From an uncultured Collinsella sp. (GTDB lineage: Bacteria; Actinomycetota; Coriobacteriia; Coriobacteriales; Coriobacteriaceae), in assembly GCA_902492185.1 (NCBI GenBank), contig CABUKY010000026.1:1-15109 (forward strand): a DNA stretch of 15,109 nt, written 5' to 3'. Positions 5,863 to 12,864 of this stretch are shown one piece after another (within the stretch, counting starts at the first letter, position 1; each line of letters starts with the position of its first letter). The position numbers and the translations under genes were made by a program. The notes beneath the pieces are model-generated. The model did no database searches, was not told the DNA's origin, and saw only the letters and a list, made by a program, of their open reading frames with translations.

Positions 5863-6624
5863 ATGAGCGGTTTTGCTATCAAGCAGAACGGGAGGCCAAT
5901 GAGTGCATCAGCGATAAAGCTATCAAAGGTGTCAAAGCGCTACGGGAAACGGCGCGTTTTGCATGACGTTTCCTTCGAGGTGCATCAGTCTGAGCTCTGT
6001 GCCCTTGTCGGTGCAAACGGTGCGGGCAAAAGCACGCTTATTAAAATCGTCTTGGGCCTCTGCGAGCCATCGTCGGGGAGCGTGGAGCTCTTTGGAGGCA
6101 AATCAAAAAGAGAGCTTGGCCTGATGCGGACGCGTGTCGGCTATGTGCCAGATTCCAGCGGAGCATACCAATCCCTCAGTGCGGTTGAGAATCTTCGGAT
6201 CCGATGTGCGGAATGGGGGCTTGATGCGAATCGTGAGATTCCTCGCGTTTTGAGCCTAGTCGGGCTGGACGTCGATGAGAAAAAGAGCGTGAGCAGTTTT
6301 TCTCTGGGAATGAAACGGCGACTGGATATAGCTACGGCTTTATTGGGCGACACCGACGTACTAATTTTCGATGAGCCGGCAAATGGATTGGACCCGTTGG
6401 GCATCGAGAGTATATGGGCCCTTATCGGTCGATTGAATCGAGGGCAGGGTAAGACCATGCTCATCTCTAGTCATGATTTGGATGAGTTGGCATCGGTTGC
6501 AACAAGCTGCCTGTTTATTCATGACGGCGAACTGCTAAAAAAGGAATCGATGGACGTCATAAGGGATGAGGCGTCGTCCCTAAAAGAGTATTACAGGCGC
6601 TTGATGAAGGCGGTCTCGCTATGA
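5863..6624 (+). CDS. ABC exporter ATP-binding protein (bacitracin/lantibiotic immunity type)
   Basis: A 253-residue nucleotide-binding subunit. Walker A is GANGAGKST (50-58), the signature is SLGMKRRL (147-154), Walker B is VLIFDEPANGLDP (166-178) and the H-loop is SSHDL with His204. The Q-loop region reads GYVPDSSGAY (93-102), with no glutamine, as is common in the BcrA/SpaF/NukF branch, and the SLGMK signature is also typical of that branch. A 15-residue N-terminal extension precedes the domain; the start is fixed by a strong SD (AGGAGG). The stop overlaps the start of the first permease by 4 nt, showing translational coupling. With two permeases, the set resembles LanFEG-type transporters that expel antimicrobial peptides from the membrane, but no peptide biosynthesis gene is present in the window. 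Confidence 0.88.
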   Translation: MSGFAIKQNGRPMSASAIKLSKVSKRYGKRRVLHDVSFEVHQSELCALVGANGAGKSTLIKIVLGLCEPSSGSVELFGGKSKRELGLMRTRVGYVPDSSGAYQSLSAVENLRIRCAEWGLDANREIPRVLSLVGLDVDEKKSVSSFSLGMKRRLDIATALLGDTDVLIFDEPANGLDPLGIESIWALIGRLNRGQGKTMLISSHDLDELASVATSCLFIHDGELLKKESMDVIRDEASSLKEYYRRLMKAVSL

Positions 6625-7445
6625 AGCGGGCGATCCATCCCATAAAGGCGGACATGATGCGTTTGCACAGGATATTTCCGGCGAAGTTTGGTCTTGCGCT
6701 TATGCTGGCGTTCGGCCTTCTCTTTGGCATCTTTCTAAAAAACGGAACAACGTTGCTCGCCTTTGGCAATAGCGTTTTTGGGGAGGATATTGGCTTCTGC
6801 TGGAATGTAATCGATCCTTCTGCACCCGATGAGTCCCTTGTGCGCAGCGCTTTTGCCGGTACATCCCTGTTCGTCCCACTCATCGTTTGTCTGGTGCTTT
6901 TACAGGAGCGCGGCTATGAAGAGGGATACCGAATTTCTTCAGCAAGAGGTCTTACCCGCTTTAATGGGGTCCTAGCACATGTGCTTTCGTCTGCTTTAAT
7001 AATTGGCGCAGCATATAGTGCGCTTTGCCTTCTTCTTTTTGCAATAGCCATAATACGTGTAGGGCATAACTACTCGCACGACATGCTAACTGCATTTTTG
7101 CCTGCGATGATAATCAACGCCGTATTGGTGATATCGGTTGCGTTGGAGACGGTGACCATCTATCGGATTACAAGCAGCGCCGTATTTAGCGGGGCTGTGG
7201 TAATAATCGGATTTGTCATGAGCTTGACGCTCTACGGAACTTACCTTCAGACGCCCATATCGTCCTTGCGATGGATCTTCTTTCTTCCGGGGCCGTACCT
7301 TGGAGTCGGATGTGCCCTTGGGTATAGCGATATGGGGCAGCTGACGCTTCTGGGATATGGCGCGGCAGCCAGCTGTCTATCGGTATTGATTTACGCTCTC
7401 GTGAGCTTTCGTGCTGGGGGTGTGCTCAATGGCTCGTCAGACTAG
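6621..7445 (+). CDS. ABC-2 type permease, first subunit of the exporter
   Basis: A 274-residue membrane protein with six predicted helices, near 22-39, 77-94, 118-146, 157-178, 187-208 and 243-265. A large extracytoplasmic segment (40-76) lies between the first two helices. This is the topology of MutE/SpaE/NukE-type ABC-2 permeases; the stretch RGYEEGYRISSARG (97-110) fits the cytoplasmic loop expected to contact the ATPase. The ATG at 6621 overlaps the TGA of the ATPase gene. Its C-terminal end overlaps the next permease by 17 bp. Codons such as ATA and TTA are more frequent here than in the flanking genes. Its substrate is inferred only from the ATPase type. Confidence 0.78.
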   Translation: MKRAIHPIKADMMRLHRIFPAKFGLALMLAFGLLFGIFLKNGTTLLAFGNSVFGEDIGFCWNVIDPSAPDESLVRSAFAGTSLFVPLIVCLVLLQERGYEEGYRISSARGLTRFNGVLAHVLSSALIIGAAYSALCLLLFAIAIIRVGHNYSHDMLTAFLPAMIINAVLVISVALETVTIYRITSSAVFSGAVVIIGFVMSLTLYGTYLQTPISSLRWIFFLPGPYLGVGCALGYSDMGQLTLLGYGAAASCLSVLIYALVSFRAGGVLNGSSD

Positions 7446-8247
7446 AAGATTCCTTCATTCAGAATTGAAGCATGTGAGCAAATGGACGTACGCCTTAATC
7501 CTGGTAATTTATGCGTGCATGGTGGTATTGCAGCTTAATTCTTTCCCGATGTGGTTCTGTAGCCTCCGTGAGAACAGTTTCTTGGGCTTTTTCCCAGACC
7601 CGACGCTTCGGCTATCGGCAGAGGATGTCCTTCTATTTGGTAATGCAGAGGTTTTTCGCGGTCTGCTGTTCAACGTAGCCCCGTTGGCTCATGCATTGTT
7701 TTTTCCGTTCATCGCGGCTTGCATTGTGCCGCGCTTTGTCAGTTCGGGCTTTCTTGAGGAACCGTGGGGGTTGTCGGAGGCTCGGGGAGGGAAGCGTGTG
7801 TGCGTTATCGTTGTGCGAGTGGTGCTGTCTTCTTTTGCCCTTTTGGGCGCGTTTATCCTATCGAGTGTCGTTTTGTACTGTCTTAACTGCGTAATCGTTT
7901 TGGATGCTCAGCAGTATTTCAACCTGAATATTTTTTGCTATCGACTTCTTCTGGCGAGTGTCGTCTGCCTTGCATACGTGGTCTCTTGTGTGATTGCTGT
8001 TTCCTATTTTGGGTCCGGCTTCGGTCCGATTGGCATGCTGCTGCTTGTCAACGTTGTAGCGATCTACATACAGCTCGGGGCCAATTCCATGCTTCCGCTT
8101 CTGTCCTCGATGCTCATGTGGATTTGTGGCGTGACCCCGTTGGGGAATAGTCAATGCCTTTCGATTCTAATTGACTGCCTAATTAACGTAGCAAGCGTTT
8201 TTACCATTTGCTTTACCGTAGACCGATTGCGGTCGAGATTTCTTTGA
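7429..8247 (+). CDS. ABC-2 type permease, second subunit of the exporter
   Basis: A 272-residue membrane protein (start ATG at 7429, MARQTRRF) with six predicted helices, near 20-36, 82-103, 126-150, 171-192, 199-217 and 249-266, and an extracytoplasmic segment between the first two. An in-frame GTG at 7411 is possible, but the ATG has the G-rich SD (GGGGGTG) at the right distance and lacks the odd six-residue extension. The gene overlaps the previous permease by 17 bp in another frame, so the three genes form one translationally coupled operon. Size and position fit the SpaG/NukG/MutG role, the second half of a heterodimeric channel. A G/C-rich hairpin follows 41 bp after the stop. Confidence 0.78.
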   Translation: MARQTRRFLHSELKHVSKWTYALILVIYACMVVLQLNSFPMWFCSLRENSFLGFFPDPTLRLSAEDVLLFGNAEVFRGLLFNVAPLAHALFFPFIAACIVPRFVSSGFLEEPWGLSEARGGKRVCVIVVRVVLSSFALLGAFILSSVVLYCLNCVIVLDAQQYFNLNIFCYRLLLASVVCLAYVVSCVIAVSYFGSGFGPIGMLLLVNVVAIYIQLGANSMLPLLSSMLMWICGVTPLGNSQCLSILIDCLINVASVFTICFTVDRLRSRFL

Positions 8248-8287
8248 TTGTTTGTGAGGGATAATCATACCGAGCATACCAAATACA

Positions 8288-8324
8288 GGGGGGCGGGCAC
8301 CGTTGCTGGTGTCCATCCCCCCCC
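8288..8324. terminator. G/C-rich hairpin between convergent operons
   Basis: GGGGGG-C-GGGCACC (8288-8301) pairs with GGTGTCC-AT-CCCCCC (8308-8322; C run to 8324) across a 6-nt loop, with one G-T pair and a small internal bulge. It lies between the plus-strand exporter and the minus-strand importer operon, where a shared terminator is expected. Neither strand has a U tract after the stem, so it may instead block exonucleases or act as a rho-dependent stop. A GGCACC-loop-GGTG core recurs in the decayed element at 12802-12836. Confidence 0.6.
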
Positions 8325-8359
8325 TGGCATGGAAGGTTTAAGCCTGTGTGATTCGCGAA

Positions 8360-9169
8360 CTAGCGGGTCTGCTTTACCTTGGCAGCAGCCTCGACAAACG
8401 ACTTCCACAGGTTAAAGTCGGTCTCGAGCGTCTTCCACGTGTACTCAGGGTGCCATTGTACGCCCAGGCAGAACGGCTGGCCTTCGACTTCGATGCACTC
8501 GGGAACGCCGTCGGTTGCTTTGGCGACCAAGCGCGTGCTTTTACCCAGACGGTCGACGCAGCAGTGGTGTGCGGAGTTGGTCTGGATCAGCCTGTGCCCG
8601 CCAAGCGCGCGCTCCAGCAACGAGCCCGGCACGACCTCGACGGGATGCACGGGGTCGTTGAGCACGTGGGTATGGCGCCACTGCGTGCGGCCCTCGCGAG
8701 CGCCCAGGCTCGGCACGTCCATGCACAGGGTGCCGCCAGTGGCGACATTGAGCAACTGCGTGCCGCGGCAGGTGGTAAAGAGCGGCTTTTTGGCGCGGAG
8801 CACCTCGCCGACCAGCTTAAACTCAAAGCTATCGCGGATCTCGCAGCAGAGGGTGGGGTCGTAGGGGCGCTCGTCGCCCCAGCGCTTGGGGTTGACGTCC
8901 GGGCCGCCGGGAATAGCGATGCCGTCGGCGATATCGACGTAATGACGGATAACCTCAATGTCCTCGGTGATGGACATCTGCAGCGGCAGGCCGCCGGCGG
9001 CAAGAATGGCATCGACAAAGACACTTGCGATTTCCTCGTTGGGGGAGAGCGTCTCGCTTAAAAACGGCTTTGCCTCTTCCCAACGCGGTGCGACGAGGAT
9101 GAGTGGGCGGCCGGCGGGGTCGACGTCGGCATGCGGGGTGTAGGATGATGAAGTACGAGTTCCGATCAT
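8360..9169 (-). CDS. Gamma-glutamyl-gamma-aminobutyrate hydrolase family protein (PuuD-like)
   Basis: A 269-residue class I glutamine-amidotransferase-fold hydrolase of the peptidase C26 group. IAIPGGPDVNP (85-95) is the oxyanion segment, TTCRGTQLLNVATGGTLCMD (132-151) holds the nucleophile Cys134, and GVQWHPEYTW (236-245) provides His240 and Glu242 of the triad. QTNSAHHCCV (196-205) is the usual substrate-side loop. Relatives cleave gamma-glutamyl amides such as gamma-glutamyl-GABA, releasing glutamate in the cytoplasm; the true substrate here is unknown. It is the last gene of the polar amino-acid importer operon, 87 bp after the ATPase. No clear SD precedes the ATG at 9169 and the first 20 residues are not family-like, so the start is less certain than the domain call. 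Confidence 0.86.
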   Translation of the reverse strand: MIGTRTSSSYTPHADVDPAGRPLILVAPRWEEAKPFLSETLSPNEEIASVFVDAILAAGGLPLQMSITEDIEVIRHYVDIADGIAIPGGPDVNPKRWGDERPYDPTLCCEIRDSFEFKLVGEVLRAKKPLFTTCRGTQLLNVATGGTLCMDVPSLGAREGRTQWRHTHVLNDPVHPVEVVPGSLLERALGGHRLIQTNSAHHCCVDRLGKSTRLVAKATDGVPECIEVEGQPFCLGVQWHPEYTWKTLETDFNLWKSFVEAAAKVKQTR

Positions 9170-9256
9170 AGGTGTTGCTTTCGAATCTGAAGGTGGCAGG
9201 GCACAAGGGAGACGTGAGACAACACTTCCGATGGATTTGTCCCACGGGGCGGCTGG

Positions 9257-10021
9257 TTAGTGACCCTTGATGGAGTTGAGGAAGTCCTGGGCGCGCTTGG
9301 TTTGGGGGCGGTCGAAGAACTCGTCAGGCGTGCCGGTTTCCACGATCTGGCCGTCGGCCATAAACACGACGCGGTCGGCCACGCGGCGGGCGAAGTTCAT
9401 CTCGTGCGTGATGACGATCATCGTCATGCCCTGCTGGGCCAGACGGACCATGACCTCGAGCACCTCGTTGATCATTTCGGGATCGAGGGCGCTCGTGGGC
9501 TCGTCGAAGAGCATGGCCTTGGGCTGCATGGCAAGCGAGCGAGCGATGGCTACGCGCTGCTGCTGGCCGCCTGAGAGCTGTGCGGGTACCTTATCGGCCT
9601 GTTCGGCCACGCCCACGCGGCTCAGCAGGTCCATGGCGCGCTCATGAGCCTCCTCCTTGGACACGCCCAGCACATCGACCGGCCCCAGCATGACGTTCTG
9701 CAGCACCGTCATATGTGCAAACAGGTTGAACTGTTGAAATACCATGCCCAGCTCGGCGCGCATGCGGGCAAGGTCTTTGCCTTCCTGCGGAAGCGGCTGA
9801 CCTTCGATGAGGATCTCGCCCGAGTCGATGGTCTCCAAGCGGTTGATGGTGCGGCACATGGTCGACTTGCCCGAGCCCGAGGGCCCGATCACGACGACGA
9901 CCTCGCCGCGGTCGACCGAGAGATTGATGTCGTTGAGGACATGTAGATCGCCATAGTGCTTATCGACGTGTCTGAGCTCGATCAGCGGCTGATTGCCGGT
10001 TGAAGAGGTGCTCTGTGCCAT
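9257..10021 (-). CDS. glnQ: Polar amino-acid ABC importer ATP-binding protein (GlnQ/GluA type)
   Basis: A 254-residue ATPase with every hallmark of the polar amino-acid uptake family: Walker A GPSGSGKST (46-54), Q-loop VFQQFNLFAHMTVLQN (94-109), signature LSGGQQQR (149-156), Walker B MLFDEPTSALDPE (170-182) and H-loop His206 in VITHEM. It powers the two adjacent permeases on the cytoplasmic face. The short N-terminal extension (1-12) is low in complexity. The ATG at 10021 has AAGGAG 9 nt upstream. It follows the second permease by 36 bp and precedes the hydrolase on the same strand. Family membership is certain; whether the cargo is glutamine, glutamate, aspartate or another amino acid is not. 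Confidence 0.93.
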   Translation of the reverse strand: MAQSTSSTGNQPLIELRHVDKHYGDLHVLNDINLSVDRGEVVVVIGPSGSGKSTMCRTINRLETIDSGEILIEGQPLPQEGKDLARMRAELGMVFQQFNLFAHMTVLQNVMLGPVDVLGVSKEEAHERAMDLLSRVGVAEQADKVPAQLSGGQQQRVAIARSLAMQPKAMLFDEPTSALDPEMINEVLEVMVRLAQQGMTMIVITHEMNFARRVADRVVFMADGQIVETGTPDEFFDRPQTKRAQDFLNSIKGH

Positions 10022-10057
10022 GGTGCTCGGCTCCTTATGATTCGAAATGGTAAAGCG

Positions 10058-10891
10058 TTAGCGGATGATGGTCGCACCGGTCTTGTGCGAAACGTAGACA
10101 GCGGCCTTGTTGATCGCGACGTTGATGAGGGTGTAGATGACCGCGATTACCAGGTAGACCGACACGAGGGCGTCGTAGTTGGTGATGAGCACGCGGGCAT
10201 TTTGCATGAGGTCGGGGTAGCTCACCACGTAGGCGACGGTGGTGTCTTTGACTACGACCACAAGCTGCGAAATCAACGACGGAATGATAAACCGGATAGC
10301 CTGCGGCAGCACGATTTTAAAGGTGATTTTAGCCTTGGAGAGACCGAGTGCCTGGGCTGCCTCGACCTGACCGCGCGGCACGGCGTTGACGCCGGCGCGG
10401 AAGATCTCGGCAAGTACACCGGCTGCAGCAAGCGCGACGGGAAGCGTGAGCATCCAAAACGACGGCAGCGCTATCTTGTACTGGGGCAGCACCAAAAAGA
10501 AGAAGTAGATGAACAGCAGGCTCGGCACGCCGCGGAAGAAATCAGTGAGCACGCGGCAGACCAGCTGCAGCGGCTTGATGCCGCTGGTGCGGCCGAGCAT
10601 AAGGGCTAAGCCCAGCACCAGTGCAATGACGCCGGCGGTGAGTGCAACTTTAACGGTGCCCTCAAAGCCGGCAAGCAGGAACTTCCAGGTGGTGAGGTGC
10701 GTAAAGAAATACCAGTAGTGGACTGAAAGCTGACCGGTCACATAAAAGCGCTGCAGGACCAGAGCGATGAGCGCGGCCACGGCAACGAGCGAAATGGCGG
10801 TGCCGATGCGGATCTTGGCGCGCATCTTTGGGCCGGGAGCCTCGTAGAGCGCATCGCGCATGGTAAGTGCAGGGGAGGAATGCTTGCTCAT
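10058..10891 (-). CDS. Amino-acid ABC importer permease (GluD-like)
   Basis: A 277-residue His/Glu/Gln/Arg/opine family permease. It begins with a cytoplasmic stretch of about 28 residues and has helices near 30-47, 78-99, 123-137, 145-161, 203-220 and 245-264. The cytoplasmic coupling motif, with EAAQALGLSKAK at 177-188, is the EAA loop that docks on the ATPase. FFRGVPSLLF (118-127) is another family mark. Its length and longer N-terminus match GluD of the Corynebacterium glutamate system (about 273 residues). The ATG at 10891 overlaps the stop of the preceding permease by 4 nt with a GAGGA SD, so the two subunits are co-translated in equal amounts. Confidence 0.9.
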   Translation of the reverse strand: MSKHSSPALTMRDALYEAPGPKMRAKIRIGTAISLVAVAALIALVLQRFYVTGQLSVHYWYFFTHLTTWKFLLAGFEGTVKVALTAGVIALVLGLALMLGRTSGIKPLQLVCRVLTDFFRGVPSLLFIYFFFLVLPQYKIALPSFWMLTLPVALAAAGVLAEIFRAGVNAVPRGQVEAAQALGLSKAKITFKIVLPQAIRFIIPSLISQLVVVVKDTTVAYVVSYPDLMQNARVLITNYDALVSVYLVIAVIYTLINVAINKAAVYVSHKTGATIIR

Positions 10892-11547
10892 CGGAGGATC
10901 CTCACCTTCTTATCGATGTAGTTGCCAATGTGGCTCACCACAAAGGCCGTGCCCAGGTAGCCGAGCGCCGAGATAAAGAACGCGGCGACGCCTCCGAGCG
11001 AGCGCGTGTTGATGTAGCTCACCACGCCGGTGAGCTCCTGCGGTTTAAGCGGCACCTGACTGCCGAGCGCGGTGGTGAGCATGACGGCGATAAAGAGGTT
11101 GGTCATGGGCAGCACGCTCGAGCGCAGTGCCTGCGGAATCACGATCTTGGCAAGGATACGGCTGAAGCTCATGCCGAGCGAACGTGCGGCTTCCACCTGG
11201 CCGACACCGACGGTGTTGATGCCGCTCATAAAGTTCTCGGAGCCAAAGGCCGAGCCCAAAAGGACCGTGGCGACGATAACGCAGGTGCGGTAGGGCAGGA
11301 CGACCTTGAGCGGCGGCAGCGCATAGACGACGATAATGAGCAGTGCGATGCCGGGGATGTTACGGAAGACCTGGACATACAGGTCACCAAAGACGCGCAG
11401 CGGCTTGAGCGGCGACACGCGCATCACGGTGACGGCGACGGCCAGCACCATGGCGATGGCAAACGACTCAAGCGTCATGCCCCAGGTTGCTAGCAGCGCG
11501 TCGATATAGTTCTGGCCATAGAGCGACCAGAGTTCGGAGAGACTCAT
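10888..11547 (-). CDS. Amino-acid ABC importer permease (GluC-like)
   Basis: A 219-residue membrane permease of the His/Glu/Gln/Arg/opine family, with about five helices (near 25-43, 64-80, 87-103, 147-162 and 184-204). VQVFRNIPGIALLI (58-71) is the FRxxP family mark, and the EAA coupling loop runs from VEAARSLGMSFSR to IPQALR (118-142). The size matches GluC (about 228 residues). The start has a strong SD (GGGAGGT) 5 nt before the ATG at 11547. It is the first gene after the binding-protein gene, from which it is separated by 138 bp containing a hairpin, and it overlaps the second permease by 4 nt. Confidence 0.9.
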   Translation of the reverse strand: MSLSELWSLYGQNYIDALLATWGMTLESFAIAMVLAVAVTVMRVSPLKPLRVFGDLYVQVFRNIPGIALLIIVVYALPPLKVVLPYRTCVIVATVLLGSAFGSENFMSGINTVGVGQVEAARSLGMSFSRILAKIVIPQALRSSVLPMTNLFIAVMLTTALGSQVPLKPQELTGVVSYINTRSLGGVAAFFISALGYLGTAFVVSHIGNYIDKKVRILR

Positions 11548-11564
11548 GCGGACCTCCCGCCGGT

Positions 11565-11597
11565 AAGGAAAGGGGCTCCCGTGTGTACGGAAGCCCC
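11565..11597 (-). terminator. Internal hairpin after the binding-protein gene (attenuator-like)
   Basis: On the minus strand GGGGCTTCCG (11597-11588) pairs with CGGGAGCCCC (11581-11572) over 10 bp with one G-U pair and a 6-nt loop, followed by the partly U-rich TTTCCTT. It lies between the binding-protein gene and the first permease gene. Leaky terminators or RNA-stabilising stems at this position are common in such operons and yield more binding protein than membrane subunits. Confidence 0.75.
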
Positions 11598-11685
11598 GAC
11601 AACTCAGTGAGGAAACAGTTTACCGCAATAAAGCGCATCATGCGTTTCCATATGGTTTCGTTGCGGCCGTTACCAGGCTCGCTGC

Positions 11686-12681
11686 CTAGGCCCCGATCTC
11701 GGGCAGCTCGGGAACGTTGGTGTCGCCCGTACGGTCGCCGATGCAGATCTGCCACAGCTCGGTCCAGGTGCCATCGTCCTCGATCTTCTTAAGGAAGTCG
11801 TTAACGAAGGCGACGCCGTCGGAATCGAGCGGCAGGCCGATGCCATAGGGCTCCTTGCTGCCGAAGGGCTTGCCGGCGATCTTGTACTTACCGGGCTCGC
11901 GGACCAGGGCGCTCTGCTGCATGTTGTTATCGATGACGTAGGCGTCAACGCGGCCCTGCTGGAGTGCCTGGCGGGCTTCCTCGTCGGTCTTGAACTCCTG
12001 CTGGCTGGCCTTGGGGGCGAACTCCTCCAGGATGGCGGGGCCGTTGGAGCCGGACTGGACGGCGACGTTCTTGTCGGCCAGGTCGTCGACGCTCTTAATG
12101 TCGTCGTTATCGGCGAGCACCAGGATGGCCTGCTGGGTGTAGTAGTAGGGACCGGCAAAGGATACGAGCTTCTTGCGCTCGTCAGTGATGGTGTAGGTGG
12201 CAAAGACAGCGTCGACCTGGCCGTTCTGCAGGACGGACTCGCGCGTGTCCGAGGTCACCTGGGTGATCTCGACCTTGTTCTCGCCCAGAATGTAGTTGGA
12301 CAGGAGCTGCGCGATACCGGCGTCGAAGCCGCGGGTCTGACCGTCTTTCTCGTTGAGGAGGGAGAAGAGCGTGGAGGTCTGAACGCCACCGATCTTAAAG
12401 ACGCCGGCGTCCTTAACGGCCGTGGCCCAGGTGCTGGCGGCGATGGCGTCGTCATCGGCCTTGGGGCCGTTGTCGACGAGCTTGTCGAATGCCTTAGCGT
12501 CGAGTGTGGTGGAAGCCTCGGTATCATTGGAGCTCTTGGAGGAGCCGGCGGTGGAACCCTTGTCGGCCTCGGCGCTGGTGTCGGAGCAGCCGGCAAGACC
12601 AAGGCCGGCGACGGTTGCGAAGGTGGCGGCAACGAAGCCACGGCGGTCGAGAACGACCTGCTGGGAGAGGTTCTTGCTCAT
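11686..12681 (-). CDS. Extracellular amino-acid-binding lipoprotein (Tat-exported)
   Basis: A 331-residue solute-binding protein of family 3. The N-terminus LDRRGFVAATFATVAGLGLAGC carries a twin-arginine pair (Arg13-Arg14), a hydrophobic core and the lipobox LAGC, with lipidated Cys32. It should therefore be folded inside, exported by Tat and anchored outside. Residues 33-60 are a Ser/Thr/Asp-rich tether. The ligand domain shows RGFDAGIAQLLSNYILG (117-133), TSDTRESVLQNGQVDAVF (143-160) and YTITDERKKLVSFAGPYYYT (163-182), all typical of glutamate/glutamine/aspartate binders. It is the first gene of the importer operon, with AAAGGTG 8 nt before the ATG and a good promoter upstream. Tat rather than Sec export is the notable point. 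Confidence 0.93.
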   Translation of the reverse strand: MSKNLSQQVVLDRRGFVAATFATVAGLGLAGCSDTSAEADKGSTAGSSKSSNDTEASTTLDAKAFDKLVDNGPKADDDAIAASTWATAVKDAGVFKIGGVQTSTLFSLLNEKDGQTRGFDAGIAQLLSNYILGENKVEITQVTSDTRESVLQNGQVDAVFATYTITDERKKLVSFAGPYYYTQQAILVLADNDDIKSVDDLADKNVAVQSGSNGPAILEEFAPKASQQEFKTDEEARQALQQGRVDAYVIDNNMQQSALVREPGKYKIAGKPFGSKEPYGIGLPLDSDGVAFVNDFLKKIEDDGTWTELWQICIGDRTGDTNVPELPEIGA

Positions 12682-12724
12682 GGTAGAACACCTTTCTCAA
12701 TAAAATCCCTAGCGGTTGAGTAGA

Positions 12725-12754
12725 GTTATACCCTATTGCGCTCAGACGGGTCAA
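12725..12754 (-). promoter_or_regulatory. Promoter of the amino-acid importer operon
   Basis: On the minus strand TTGACC (12754-12749) and TATAAC (12730-12725) are separated by 18 bp, a good sigma-70-type pair. The ATG of the binding-protein gene is about 44 bp downstream of the -10. The palindromic array begins about 110 bp upstream of the -35. Confidence 0.75.
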
Positions 12755-12801
12755 CACGAAATAACTCAGAAACATACTTACCTTATGGGTTATTGTATCT
12801 A

Positions 12802-12836
12802 CCAAAAAGGGACAGGCACCTTCGTGGTGGTTTTGG
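12802..12836. repeat. Decayed hairpin with one arm partly deleted
   Basis: CCAAAA (12802-12807) pairs with TTTTGG (12831-12836) and CACC with GGTG around the loop TTCGT, but AGGGACAGG on the left has no partner on the right. The simplest reading is a once-complete hairpin (GGGACAGGCACC with its complement) whose right arm lost about eight bases. The GGCACC-loop-GGTG core is shared with 8288-8324. Confidence 0.5.
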
Positions 12837-12864
12837 CCGATGCGGCGGCATGCCTTGTTGCTTT

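Noticed and set aside
8348..9061. 237-codon plus-strand reading frame opposite the PuuD-like gene.
   Set aside because: Antisense shadow; catalytic motifs are all on the minus strand.
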